Source: Sphingobacterium sp. UGAL515B_05
Lineage (GTDB): Bacteria > Bacteroidota > Bacteroidia > Sphingobacteriales > Sphingobacteriaceae
NCBI RefSeq assembly: GCF_033097525.1
Contig: NZ_CP109907.1
Location: forward strand, 1,922,001-1,986,000
Reading direction: 5' to 3'
Length of the DNA stretch: 64,000 nucleotides
Shown: positions 35,056 to 43,547 of the stretch, piece by piece
How the letters are laid out: each line of letters opens with the position of its first letter
Position numbering within the stretch: position 1 is the first letter of the stretch
Program-made: the position numbers and the translations under genes
Notes under the pieces: model-generated
The model's database searches: none
Seen by the model: only the letters and a program-made list of their open reading frames with translations
Told to the model about the DNA's origin: nothing

Positions 35056-36042
35056 TTACTTCTTGATATAAGATACTTCTTTCACAGCTTTAACAACTTT
35101 CTCAACGCTAGGTAAAGCAGCTTCGATCAATGTTGGAGCATAAGGAAGAGGTACATCTGCACAATTTACGCGGATAACAGGGGCATCTAAATAATCAAAT
35201 GCGTTACGTTGTACATTGAATGCTAAATCCGTAGAAATAGACGCCAATGGCCATGCTTCTTCCACGATTACCAAACGGTTTGTTTTCTTAACAGACGCGA
35301 TGATTGTAGGGTAATCGATAGGACGTACCGAACGCAAGTCAATTAATTCAACGCTGATACCTTCTTTTTTCAATTCTTCAACTGCAGGAATGACAACGCG
35401 AGGAAGCATTTTACCAAAAGATACAATAGTTACATCTGTACCTTCTTGGATAATATTAGCTTTTCCGATTTCTAAGTAATATTCTTCTTCAGGAACTTGT
35501 CCTTTATCACCATACATGACCTCAGATTCCATGAAGATAACAGGATCTGGATCGATAATAGCTGATTTCAATAAACCTTTAGCTTCATATGGGTTCGAAG
35601 GAACCACAACTTTTAAACCTGGTGTATTTGCAAACCAGTTCTCAAAGTTTTGAGAGTGTTGTGCTGCAAGCTGACCCGCATTTCCTGTAGGACCACGGAA
35701 GACCATCGGAATAGAGAACTGTCCACCACTCATCGAGTGGATTTTAGCTGCTGCATTGATTACTTGGTCAATTGCAACAAGTGAGAAGTTGAATGTCATG
35801 AATTCAACAATTGGCTTCAAACCATTCATTGCAGCACCAACAGCAATACCAGCAAAACCAAGTTCCGCAATAGGTGTATCAATGATACGCTTTGCACCGA
35901 ATTCATCAAGCATACCCTGACTTACTTTGTAAGCTCCGTTATACTCAGCAACTTCTTCTCCTAATAAAAATATTTTGTCGTCTTTACGCATTTCTTCGTT
36001 CATTGCTTCACGAAGTGCTTCTCTGAATTGTATTTCTCTCAT
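35056..36042 (-). CDS. pdhB: Pyruvate dehydrogenase E1 component, beta subunit
   Basis: The beta subunit of the alpha2beta2 type E1, which decarboxylates pyruvate with thiamine diphosphate in the pyruvate dehydrogenase complex. The 328 residues are typical. The start QFREALREAMNEEMRKDDKIFLLGEEVAEYNGAYKVSQGM is conserved, with Glu in LGEEVAEY the ThDP-activating residue. IVEFMTFNFSLVAIDQVINAAAK and the FRGPTGNAGQLAAQHSQ block follow; the C-terminal half is the transketolase-C domain. The alpha subunit and E2/E3 genes are not adjacent. A TAGATTTG box lies about 30 bases upstream. Confidence 0.95.
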   Translation of the reverse strand: MREIQFREALREAMNEEMRKDDKIFLLGEEVAEYNGAYKVSQGMLDEFGAKRIIDTPIAELGFAGIAVGAAMNGLKPIVEFMTFNFSLVAIDQVINAAAKIHSMSGGQFSIPMVFRGPTGNAGQLAAQHSQNFENWFANTPGLKVVVPSNPYEAKGLLKSAIIDPDPVIFMESEVMYGDKGQVPEEEYYLEIGKANIIQEGTDVTIVSFGKMLPRVVIPAVEELKKEGISVELIDLRSVRPIDYPTIIASVKKTNRLVIVEEAWPLASISTDLAFNVQRNAFDYLDAPVIRVNCADVPLPYAPTLIEAALPSVEKVVKAVKEVSYIKK

Positions 36043-36165
36043 CAGTTGTAAAATAGTGTCAATTTTTAGATTACAAATCTACTATTTAAAATTGATATTT
36101 TGAAGATCTGAACCCGCTAATTCTATAGTTTTATGTCATTTTTTAATAAGTAAATGACTTTTGTA

Positions 36166-36807
36166 TTAAATTTTTGAATATAAGTTGTTCAGATATTCTA
36201 ATGTTTTTATAAGTGCCTTATTACTATTCATTATCGCTAACGGAATGTTCCACGTGGCACGGTTCCTTCTTTCCACGTAATTTGAAATACCGCGAATCTC
36301 AATCACGGGAATTGTCATTTTATCGGCGGCATAGAAAACCGCAGCTCCTTCCATACTTTCAATAAGGCTATTGGGATGTAGTTTTTTAATTTTTTCGATA
36401 CTTTCTGTGCTACCATGGACTTTGTTTACGGTAATTCCTTCCCCCTGTTTTAGAAAAGGAAGCCTAAGCTCCTTGTCATTCAGTAAACACGAGGTAAATG
36501 TAGACCTTCCATAGCCCAATTGATCTATTGGAATAAAATTATGACCGTCTTCCGCGCCTAGTTCAACAAACGACTCTGAAACGACCTGAATAACCGAGCC
36601 TATTTCAATCGTACGATCCAAACATCCTCCTATACCGACATTAATAAGGAGATCATATTTTTTTTCGTGTAGCATTCTTCCCAGCTCAAAGGCTGTGGCG
36701 ACCATGCCTACACCAGTTACTAGGGTATCGCATTGATCGTAATTTGATACCACTTCCAGAAAAGGCTGCAATTCAAATGAAGTAGCCGCAATAATTAATA
36801 TTTGCAT
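36166..36807 (-). CDS. mqnB: Futalosine hydrolase
   Basis: MqnB cleaves futalosine to dehypoxanthine futalosine and hypoxanthine in the alternative (futalosine) route to menaquinone. The 213 residues belong to the PNP/MTA nucleosidase superfamily: MQILIIAATSFELQPF at the start, TGVGMVATAFELGRML near 33, NVGIGGCLDR near 57, and ESMEGAAVFYAADKMTIPVIEIRGISNYVE near 150-180, with the nucleosidase acidic residue in RGISNY. No other mqn genes are nearby. A weak parS-like sequence (36246-36260) lies inside the coding region. Confidence 0.9.
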   Translation of the reverse strand: MQILIIAATSFELQPFLEVVSNYDQCDTLVTGVGMVATAFELGRMLHEKKYDLLINVGIGGCLDRTIEIGSVIQVVSESFVELGAEDGHNFIPIDQLGYGRSTFTSCLLNDKELRLPFLKQGEGITVNKVHGSTESIEKIKKLHPNSLIESMEGAAVFYAADKMTIPVIEIRGISNYVERRNRATWNIPLAIMNSNKALIKTLEYLNNLYSKI

Positions 36808-37058
36808 GACGAGCTCGTTTTGGATTGAAAATTACAAATTATCTTGCAAGCGCACCTCTTTTTAGCATAAAAATAGCATGCATGCAATGCGTCCTGCATA
36901 GAAACCCGAGCTTGATGTTAATAGGGCTAACTGTTTTTTTGCTACGATCTCCTCTTTTATAATGCTGTACGAACTGTATAGTTTTTGTCCTGATGCTATT
37001 GGAAACAGTACTAATCGGTCGATATAATCGCTTGAATTAGTTTAGATTTTATATACTC

Positions 37059-37149
37059 TTAGTTTAGGGTTTAGTTAGGGATACTTTAGGTAAAAGCTAT
37101 ATAAAACCTAAACTAACCCTAACTAAACCCTAAGTAAACCCTAACTAAA
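37059..37149. repeat. 11-bp repeats arranged as a large inverted repeat (CCCTAACTAAA)
   Basis: Three tandem units run right: CCCTAACTAAA (37117-37127), CCCTAAGTAAA (37128-37138), CCCTAACTAAA (37139-37149). Two inverted units, TTAGTTTAGGG and TTTAGTTAGGG, occupy 37059-37080. A 17-bp perfect inverted repeat (37064-37080 with 37117-37133) could form a hairpin or cruciform with a 36-base loop. One strand is GGG-rich, so G-quadruplex-like folding is possible. Confidence 0.8.
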
Positions 37150-37383
37150 GGTAAAAGAAATTGGCCTTAAAAATCAGCCATCGTTGTCGTTCTTTTTAAA
37201 CTGGGAGTGTTTACACTCCGCTACAAAATTTTATATCAAATCATTCTTGAAAGCGAGTTATGAGTAAGGAGAAAGTGCTTAGATTTTTGCCTGTTTGTTC
37301 AATAAGAGAGAAAGCACTTCATTATATTACTATATTCTGACGGCATTCCTTAAATTGAGATGTTTTAATTGCACTTAAAGCCT

Positions 37384-37391
37384 TATCTTTG
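37384..37391 (+). promoter_or_regulatory. -7 promoter box of the PTPS/QueD gene (leaderless?)
   Basis: TATCTTTG, a match to TAnnTTTG, ends 7 bases before the ATG at 37399. Confidence 0.5.
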
Positions 37392-37398
37392 TATCATT

Positions 37399-37812
37399 AT
37401 GGTATTTATAACTCGTCGTGAACGTTTCTGTGCTGCGCACAAGCTCTATCGTGAAGACTGGAGTAAGGAGCAGAATGAACAGGTATTTGGTCTTTGCTCC
37501 AATCCAAATTGGCATGGACATAATTATGATCTTTATGTAACAGTTAAAGGAAAAGTAAACCCGGAGACTGGTTTTTTGATCGATTTAAAGATCATGAAAG
37601 AAATAATCAATCGTAGTATCATTGACAAAGTCGATCACCGTAATTTCAATTTAGATGTTGATTTTATGAAAGGAGTCATGGCTTCTACGGAGAATATCGC
37701 AATCGAAATATTTAAGATCTTAAAACCGTTATTTGATGAACAGGGTGTGATCTTGCATAGTGTCCGTTTGCATGAAACAGAAAATAATTACGTCGAATAT
37801 TTTGGCGATTAA
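37399..37812 (+). CDS. 6-pyruvoyltetrahydropterin synthase / QueD-type enzyme
   Basis: A 137-residue T-fold enzyme acting on dihydroneopterin triphosphate. Zinc ligands are His14 (AAHKL), His39 and His41 (WHGHNY); the catalytic Cys33 lies in LCSNPNWHGHNYDL, and DHRNFNLD near 90 supplies the Asp-His pair. The C-N-P-N-x-HGHNY form resembles pterin-type PTPS more than the C-x3-HGH of classical QueD, so the product could be a reduced pterin or carboxytetrahydropterin for queuosine. It is followed 28 bases later by folE, which makes its substrate. The ATG at 37399 is chosen over an upstream TTG. Confidence 0.9.
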   Translation: MVFITRRERFCAAHKLYREDWSKEQNEQVFGLCSNPNWHGHNYDLYVTVKGKVNPETGFLIDLKIMKEIINRSIIDKVDHRNFNLDVDFMKGVMASTENIAIEIFKILKPLFDEQGVILHSVRLHETENNYVEYFGD

Positions 37813-37840
37813 TCTTTAATACATTTAAATAGTAGAAACT

Positions 37841-38470
37841 ATGAGTCAACACTCATTTGACAACGAAGAGTTGGATGGATATATTAAGATCGACAAATAC
37901 AATACTGAAAAGGTAGATCGCATCGCTGCTCATTATACAGATATATTGGAATGTCTGGGGGAAGATCCAAAACGCGAAGGTTTAGTGAAAACACCAGAAC
38001 GTGTTGCAAAGGCACTGCAATTTCTGACACATGGCTATGATATCGATGCTGCGGAGGTATTACGTGGTGCTATGTTTGAGGAAGACTATAGTCAAATGGT
38101 CGTCGTTAAGGATATTGAAGTATATTCTCTTTGTGAGCACCATATGTTACCTTTCTTTGGTAAAGCCCATATTGCATATATTCCAAATGGCCATATTGTA
38201 GGTTTAAGCAAGATACCACGTGTCGTTGATATTTTTGCGCGTCGTCTGCAGGTTCAGGAACGTCTCACCAATGAGATCAGAGATTGTATTCAAGAAACTT
38301 TAGGCGCTCGTGGAGTAGCTGTGGTTATGGAATGCAAGCACATGTGTATGGCGATGCGCGGAGTTCAGAAACAGAATTCCGTAACGACTACCTCTGCATT
38401 TACTGGAGCATTCCAAAATGATGTGACAAGATCCGAATTTTTACGCTTGATCACTGCTGATCTTGCTTAG
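37841..38470 (+). CDS. folE: GTP cyclohydrolase I
   Basis: FolE converts GTP to 7,8-dihydroneopterin triphosphate, the first step of folate, pterin and queuosine synthesis. The 209 residues are typical. Zinc ligands are in [20 protein letters not shown] (Cys and His) and [14 protein letters not shown] (second Cys); [23 protein letters not shown] is the usual active-site helix. [18 protein letters not shown] near 48 is also conserved. It forms a two-gene operon with the PTPS/QueD gene and ends at a strong terminator. Confidence 0.97.
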   Translation: MSQHSFDNEELDGYIKIDKYNTEKVDRIAAHYTDILECLGEDPKREGLVKTPERVAKALQFLTHGYDIDAAEVLRGAMFEEDYSQMVVVKDIEVYSLCEHHMLPFFGKAHIAYIPNGHIVGLSKIPRVVDIFARRLQVQERLTNEIRDCIQETLGARGVAVVMECKHMCMAMRGVQKQNSVTTTSAFTGAFQNDVTRSEFLRLITADLA

Positions 38471-38491
38471 TATATTTGTTGTTTAATAATA

Positions 38492-38536
38492 AAAAAAGCC
38501 CCCCTAAAAGATCATCTCTTAGGGGGGGTTTTTTTT
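38492..38536 (+). terminator. Terminator of the PTPS-folE operon
   Basis: A stem AAAAAGCCCCCCTAA / TTAGGGGGGGTTTTT with a T8 tail, 22 bases after the folE stop codon. Confidence 0.9.
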
Positions 38537-38698
38537 GATGAAATTTGGAAACAAAATAGAAAATCAAAAAATGGCAATATGGCTTTTTTATGCATCTGAC
38601 GCGATTTCCGAAAAATGCTCTTTACAAAAGGATAATTGTATTTTACTGGTATTCAGCTTTTTGTAAAAAAAAGTTTTTATCATAAAAATGTTTTTTGG

Positions 38699-38706
38699 TA
38701 CCTTTG
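38699..38706 (+). promoter_or_regulatory. -7 promoter box of the O-methyltransferase gene (leaderless?)
   Basis: TACCTTTG, a match to TAnnTTTG, ends 5 bases before the ATG at 38712. It also lies downstream of the alternative ATG at 38688, which argues against that start. Confidence 0.5.
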
Positions 38707-38711
38707 TGGTT

Positions 38712-39347
38712 ATGGAAATTGTTGCCGACGATTTAGAGTCCTATTTGGAACATACTACAGACGAGGAAAATTCGTTACTGAAAAGGGTAAATCGGGAGAC
38801 ATATTTGAAGGAAACAATGCCCCATATGTTATCTGGACATTACCAGGGAAGAGTTCTTTCTTTATTGAGTAAATTGGTTGCTCCGAAACGTATCTTGGAG
38901 ATAGGAACGTTTACGGGATACGCAACGTTGTGTCTCGCAGAAGGGCTGCAGGAAGATGGGATATTACATACTATCGATATCAATGCAGAGCAACAGGAAC
39001 GCGTCCAAGGTTATTTTGATGAATCGGCATTTGCTGATAAAATCAGATATCATATTGGAGATGCAGCGATAATACTACCTACATTAGATGAAACATTTGA
39101 TCTGGTATTTATCGACGCGGACAAAAAGAGAAATTTATATTATTTCGAAACGATAATAAATCAAGTTCCGTCTGGGGGACTAATTTTGATTGACAATGTC
39201 TTATGGAAAGGTAAGGTGTTAGATTCAAAACCAGACAACCAAACAAAGCAGATCATTGATTTGAATGCACGTTTAGCTCAGGACAAGCGCGTAGAAAAGG
39301 TAATATTACCGATTCGAGACGGACTTTTTGCCTTACGCAAGAAGTAA
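38712..39347 (+). CDS. Class I SAM-dependent O-methyltransferase
   Basis: A 211-residue methyltransferase of the cation-dependent catechol/caffeoyl-CoA O-methyltransferase type. The N-terminal block TYLKETMPHMLSGHYQGRVLSLL (30-52) is usual for Bacteroidota members. The SAM motif is ILEIGTFTGYATLCLAEGL (61-79); FIDADKKR near 133 and LIDNVLWKGKVLD near 160 are metal and SAM-site blocks. The substrate is unknown. The start at 38712 is chosen because the family begins near here and a promoter box lies just upstream. It precedes the cell-wall genes by 22 bases and may be cotranscribed. Confidence 0.88.
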   Translation: MEIVADDLESYLEHTTDEENSLLKRVNRETYLKETMPHMLSGHYQGRVLSLLSKLVAPKRILEIGTFTGYATLCLAEGLQEDGILHTIDINAEQQERVQGYFDESAFADKIRYHIGDAAIILPTLDETFDLVFIDADKKRNLYYFETIINQVPSGGLILIDNVLWKGKVLDSKPDNQTKQIIDLNARLAQDKRVEKVILPIRDGLFALRKK

Positions 39348-39369
39348 TTTGTGAACTAAAACATTCTTC

Positions 39370-39894
39370 ATGAATTTAAAACAATTAAAAAGCTTTGTAC
39401 TGTTACTAGCTTTGGGAACTTTTGGATTAACAAAAGTTTCAGCTCAAAGTAATGCGGCATATGTCGATAAGTACAGTCCAATAGCAAAAGAAATGATGGA
39501 GGAACACGGTGTTCCAGCATCGGTTATCTTAGCCATCGCTATGCATGAAAGCGGAAATGGTGGTAGCAGGGTAGCAAAAAATTTGAATAACCATTTTGGT
39601 GTCAAAGGAAAAAACAACAGTACCGTTATTCGGTCAGCTTACAAAGGTTATCGGTCTGTAATGGACTCGTATGATGATTTTGTAGGAATAGTAAAAAGAA
39701 AAAAGACTACTCAGAGTCTTTTTGAAAAACATCCTGGTGAAAAATACGAAGCTTGGGTGAAAGCGATTGCTCGTTCGGGTTACTCTACGAGTAAAGGTTG
39801 GACAGCAAAAGTACTCGCTACTATTAGACAATATCATTTGGATATGTTTGATAATGATGCTAAGCAAAATAGATTCTCGTCAACAAAAAAATAA
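39370..39894 (+). CDS. Secreted glucosaminidase-domain protein
   Basis: A 174-residue exported protein. The signal peptide is residues 1-25 (ends VSA, then QSN). It holds a Glucosaminidase/FlgJ-like domain: SPIAKEMMEEHGVPASVILAIAMHESGNGGSRVAKNLNNHFGVKG, with the catalytic Glu in MHESGNG. The conserved YDDFVGIVKR block and AIARSGYSTSKGW near 135 complete the domain. It probably cleaves the peptidoglycan glycan strand. It starts a run with a second glucosaminidase (15 bases later) and an amidase. Confidence 0.9.
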   Translation: MNLKQLKSFVLLLALGTFGLTKVSAQSNAAYVDKYSPIAKEMMEEHGVPASVILAIAMHESGNGGSRVAKNLNNHFGVKGKNNSTVIRSAYKGYRSVMDSYDDFVGIVKRKKTTQSLFEKHPGEKYEAWVKAIARSGYSTSKGWTAKVLATIRQYHLDMFDNDAKQNRFSSTKK

Positions 39895-39909
39895 GCGCGA
39901 CATTATTGC

Positions 39910-40743
39910 ATGAAGAAGTTTTTTTATGGCATGTTTGTATTCATGATGTTGATTACATCATGTTCAAGCCGGAGAGGCACAATATCTTCCTCTAAATCTG
40001 GCTCCAATTCAAAAACTTCTTCATCCTCTTCTGTGGGACGACCGACCATGGCTGGCAACGACTATATTGCTCATTACAAAGATGTGGCCGTTGCAGAAAT
40101 GAATAAATATGGTATTCCTGCGAGCATTAAACTTGCTCAGGCTTTACTGGAATCCGGTAATGGTAACAGTTATCTTGCGCGTGAGGCTAATAATCATTTC
40201 GGTATTAAATGTGGCGGAGTTTGGAAAGGAAAATCCGTGACTCGTCCCGATGATAATATCAATGACTGCTTTCGTGTTTATGAAAATCCCGAACAATCTT
40301 TTCGGGATCACTCAGAGTTTCTGTTACGACCGCGATATGCGGCACTCTTTAAGTTGGATAAGAACGACTATAAAGGCTGGGCCAGAGGCTTGAAAGCGGC
40401 TGGATACGCCACCAATCCGCGTTATCCTGAATTGCTGATCGAAATGATCGAAAGATATCATCTTGATCAATACGATCGCGGTGAATCGCCACGTGAAAAG
40501 GTTGTACGTGAAGAGACTGTTCAGGTCGAGATCGTACAGAATGTACAAGAAACCCCTCCTACCGTCGTAAAGACAGAAGAAATCAAGAGCCCGGTAGCTA
40601 TGCGTATTCATGAGGTTAAAGCTCAGGATACGTTATATTCGCTCAGTAAGCTGTACAATGTATCCGTTGATCAGATCAAATCCCTAAACGGTCTTACCGA
40701 TGATGCCTTATCTTTAGGTCAGCTATTGGTTATATCTAAATAG
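39910..40743 (+). CDS. Glucosaminidase lipoprotein with LysM
   Basis: A 277-residue lipoprotein (lipobox LITSC, Cys18) with a Ser-rich spacer (20-45), a glucosaminidase domain (about 50-190: IPASIKLAQALLESGNGNSYLAREANNHFGIKC, catalytic Glu in LLESGNG) and a C-terminal LysM peptidoglycan-binding domain (about 232-275: HEVKAQDTLYSLSKLYNVSVDQIKSLNGL). It is a paralogue of the preceding gene with an added cell-wall anchor. It probably remodels peptidoglycan from the outer membrane. Confidence 0.93.
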   Translation: MKKFFYGMFVFMMLITSCSSRRGTISSSKSGSNSKTSSSSSVGRPTMAGNDYIAHYKDVAVAEMNKYGIPASIKLAQALLESGNGNSYLAREANNHFGIKCGGVWKGKSVTRPDDNINDCFRVYENPEQSFRDHSEFLLRPRYAALFKLDKNDYKGWARGLKAAGYATNPRYPELLIEMIERYHLDQYDRGESPREKVVREETVQVEIVQNVQETPPTVVKTEEIKSPVAMRIHEVKAQDTLYSLSKLYNVSVDQIKSLNGLTDDALSLGQLLVISK

Positions 40744-40804
40744 TTACGCTTTAAAAGATGTTAAATATTTCGCTTTTGTACAGCGATATAGTAGTTTTAC
40801 GAAA

Positions 40805-41566
40805 GTGATACTATTGCGATATATTTTTCTACTTATTGCCCTTACGGGCTTTACTTCTCCACTTTTTTGCCAAGATAAAAAAGTCGAGGGTATCGTTTTT
40901 GATAAAAATACCAAACAACGTATTGGAAATGTAAAGCTGGCCAACTTACGTACCGGAGAGGTCAATTATAATACTATTAAAGGCGAGTTTGTCTTTAATG
41001 CACAACTAGGAGATCATATTGTTGCGATATGTAAAGGCTATTTTCCAGATACTCTTCAGGTGGATAACCGTGGATTGTTGCTGTTTCATTTGGTACGTGA
41101 ATCGTTTTATATTGATGAAGTTCAGGTTTTTGCACGCAAGACGCCAGAAGAAATTCTGAAAAAAGCAAAAGAGGATTATGAGAAAGCGTATCGTCTTGCG
41201 GGTTATGGAGACGTATTTTCTGTCGGCCCCAATGGCGCTGGATTAAGCATCAATTCAATTTATAGTTTATTTAGCAAGGAGGCTAAAAGAGCACGTCGAC
41301 TAACTAAAACCATTGAAAACGATTATAAGGAAAATGTGATCGATTACAAATTTACAAAAGAGCTTATCAGTAAGATTACAGGATTAAATAGCGAAGAGGC
41401 TGAACGATTTAGAAGGATATTTAGACCCTCCTATTTCTTTGTTCTCTCAGCGAGTGATTATGAATTGGTGAATTATATCAAAGATTGTTATTCACGGTAT
41501 CAATTGAACCCTTCGCAATATTTTATTGAGCCTTTTCCAACAATTAATTATAAATTAGTACCGTAA
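40805..41566 (+). CDS. Secreted carboxypeptidase-regulatory-like protein
   Basis: A 253-residue exported protein. The signal peptide (1-22, ending LFC or SPLFCQ) is followed by a carboxypeptidase-regulatory-like beta domain (about 25-95: KKVEGIVFDKNTKQRIGNVKLANLRTGEV...). The rest is helical and of unknown function (ARKTPEEILKKAKEDYEKAYRL, RARRLTKTIENDYKENVIDYKF). The start is uncertain: GTG at 40805 or TTG at 40814, no ATG fits. It sits between peptidoglycan enzymes and the DUF3078 gene, suggesting an envelope role. Confidence 0.78.
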   Translation: MILLRYIFLLIALTGFTSPLFCQDKKVEGIVFDKNTKQRIGNVKLANLRTGEVNYNTIKGEFVFNAQLGDHIVAICKGYFPDTLQVDNRGLLLFHLVRESFYIDEVQVFARKTPEEILKKAKEDYEKAYRLAGYGDVFSVGPNGAGLSINSIYSLFSKEAKRARRLTKTIENDYKENVIDYKFTKELISKITGLNSEEAERFRRIFRPSYFFVLSASDYELVNYIKDCYSRYQLNPSQYFIEPFPTINYKLVP

Positions 41567-41588
41567 ACAAAAAATAGACGTTTTCAGA

Positions 41589-42656
41589 ATGAAGTTATTC
41601 AATTTTGTCGGCATGGCTCTGCTTTGCCTTTCTATTACCAGCTTAAAAGCACAGGATCTGAAAGATCTTCGAGCAAAACCAGATACCGTAATTTCTGTAC
41701 AGAAAGAGCAACCATTAAATATTAAAACGATTCGTCCTATAGTTCCAAAACTAAACTTAGAGGTAGACTATTGGAAACATTGGACAAAATTCGGGATCAA
41801 TTTAAACCAGGCGTCATTTAATGATAATTGGAAAGGTGGTGGTGTTGGTTCTATTGCTGTAGGATTGAATGCGAATCATAAATCGGATTATACGAAGGAC
41901 AATTTCAATTTTGTGACCGAAGTTGATTTACGTTACGGAAAGATAAAGAATATGGGTAAAGGCAATATTGCAAAAAAAAATAACGACCGAATTTTTTGGG
42001 ATAATAAGCTTTCTTATAAATTGTCAGCCAATTGGGCATTGTTTACGTCGGTGACATTTGAGTCGCAATTCGATGCAGGCTACAAATATAAGCCTGTTAA
42101 TGGAAAAGATACAATTGACTATATTGAGAACGCTTTTATGGCGCCAGCTTATCTGACAGAATCTTTCGGTCTTGAGTATAAGCCGAGTAACGAATTTTCC
42201 CTACGTTTCGGTACAGGTACTGCACGCCAGACTTTTATCTTGGATGAGCGTGTTAAACCTCGTTCGGCAGAAAGTTTCTATCAGAAATATGGCTATTATC
42301 TTTTGCCTGATATGAGTAAGCCAGAATCTGAAAGCAATAAGCGAAAAGGTACTGGTGAGCGATTTGGTGTAAAGGAAGACCGTTCTTTTGCCAATGCACT
42401 AGCATTTCAGCTAACGGGTAACCTGGACAAAAACTTCACAGATAAACTGAATGTAAAGGCTCGTTATAACCTTTTTGCTGACTACGAGAAACTTTCCAAC
42501 CCTACACACCGTTTGGATGTAACTGTAACGGCAAAAGTCACGAGAGTCATCAATGTGAACTTGAATGGTATCATGATCTATGATCCGGATGTCATTTCAA
42601 GAGTGCAGTTGAGCCAGTCATTGGCGATGGGTATAGTCTATAGTTTACCAAAATAA
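41589..42656 (+). CDS. DUF3078 outer-membrane-type protein
   Basis: A 355-residue exported protein with a signal peptide (1-21, ending LKA then QD) and a DUF3078 domain. The LEVDYWKHWTKFGINLNQASFNDNWKGGG segment (about 57-86) is diagnostic. Alternating beta pattern and aromatic residues (NKLSYKLSANWALFTSVTFESQF, FSLRFGTGTARQTF) indicate an outer-membrane beta-barrel. The final residues also look like a barrel strand. The function is unknown. It overlaps the amidase gene by one base. Confidence 0.88.
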   Translation: MKLFNFVGMALLCLSITSLKAQDLKDLRAKPDTVISVQKEQPLNIKTIRPIVPKLNLEVDYWKHWTKFGINLNQASFNDNWKGGGVGSIAVGLNANHKSDYTKDNFNFVTEVDLRYGKIKNMGKGNIAKKNNDRIFWDNKLSYKLSANWALFTSVTFESQFDAGYKYKPVNGKDTIDYIENAFMAPAYLTESFGLEYKPSNEFSLRFGTGTARQTFILDERVKPRSAESFYQKYGYYLLPDMSKPESESNKRKGTGERFGVKEDRSFANALAFQLTGNLDKNFTDKLNVKARYNLFADYEKLSNPTHRLDVTVTAKVTRVINVNLNGIMIYDPDVISRVQLSQSLAMGIVYSLPK

Positions 42657-43522
42657 TGTTTAGGCCTGTGTCAATAGGGATATTGCTTTGTTCATTGCTG
42701 TCTCTGGCAAGCTGCAAGTCGAAGATACAGCCGGTGGTTGCAAAACCGCTAGTTGCGTCATTTGCTTCTGCATTGGTTGTGGAAGAAAAGGTCGAAGCTA
42801 AGCCAGATACCAATTTATTGACACCGGAGGAAAGAAAGGTTGTTTTTTTACAGAAGTCTGGAAACCATCCTTATTGGCGCCAGGAGGAAGCCATACATTA
42901 CGATGTTCGTAAACCTAACTATGTCATTATTCATCATACAGCACAAGATAGTATTGGGCAGACGATCAAAACCTTTCAGATTCCAAGAACTAAAGTGAGT
43001 TCACATTATGTTATTGGCCGGAATGGGGAGATTATACAAATGTTGAACGATTATGTTCGGTCTTGGCATGCAGGGGTGGCAAAATGGGGTTCAATTGTCG
43101 ACATGAACTCCTGTTCTATAGGTATAGAATTGGATAATAATGGTAGGGAGCCTTTTCCTGAGGCACAAATTAATTCATTGATGACTGTGCTTGATACCTT
43201 GAAATCGCGTTATTTAATTCCAGCAAATAATTTTATTGGCCATGCCGATATAGCTCCATCACGCAAGAATGATCCAAGCGTTTTTTTCCCATGGAAAAAG
43301 CTTGCAGAACGGGGTTTTGGAATATGGTATGATGAAGGACAGCTTGTGGCCCCTCCTGATAGCTTTAATGCGATAGACGCGCTTAAAATTATTGGTTATG
43401 ATACGTCCAATCTAAAAGCCGCTATCGTTGCCTTTAAACGAAAATTTGTCGTTCGGGATACAACCCCCGAATTGACCATATACGATAAGAGTGTATTGTA
43501 CAATATCTATAAAAAATACTGA
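42656..43522 (+). CDS. N-acetylmuramoyl-L-alanine amidase (lipoprotein)
   Basis: A 288-residue lipoprotein (lipobox LLSLASC, Cys20) with an Amidase_2/PGRP-type zinc amidase domain. Zinc-ligand and catalytic blocks are VIIHHTAQDSIGQTIKTFQ near 100, SSHYVIGRNGEIIQMLNDYVRSWHAGVAKWG near 122-152, and GHADIAPSRKNDPSVFFPWKKL near 205-226. It cleaves the bond between MurNAc and the stem peptide. It ends the envelope gene run and a terminator follows immediately. Confidence 0.93.
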   Translation: MFRPVSIGILLCSLLSLASCKSKIQPVVAKPLVASFASALVVEEKVEAKPDTNLLTPEERKVVFLQKSGNHPYWRQEEAIHYDVRKPNYVIIHHTAQDSIGQTIKTFQIPRTKVSSHYVIGRNGEIIQMLNDYVRSWHAGVAKWGSIVDMNSCSIGIELDNNGREPFPEAQINSLMTVLDTLKSRYLIPANNFIGHADIAPSRKNDPSVFFPWKKLAERGFGIWYDEGQLVAPPDSFNAIDALKIIGYDTSNLKAAIVAFKRKFVVRDTTPELTIYDKSVLYNIYKKY

Positions 43523-43545
43523 GCCTGAGCAATCAGGCTTTTTTA
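43522..43545. terminator. Terminator of the envelope gene run
   Basis: A 7-bp stem AGCCTGA / TCAGGCT with a GCAA loop and T6, overlapping the last base of the amidase stop codon and close to the convergent symporter stop. Confidence 0.75.
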
Positions 43546-43547
43546 TT

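Larger units (their letters stand above)
36808..37398. other. 591-base intergenic region with telomere-like repeats
   Basis: Contains the repeat cluster at 37059-37149, described separately. The rest is AT-rich spacer with no coding frame. The right end carries the promoter box of the PTPS/QueD gene. Confidence 0.6.

Noticed and set aside
37059..37149. Interpretation of the CCCTAA/TTAGGG repeats as a real telomere
   Set aside because: The repeats are few, inverted and internal to a bacterial chromosome; housekeeping genes continue on both sides.
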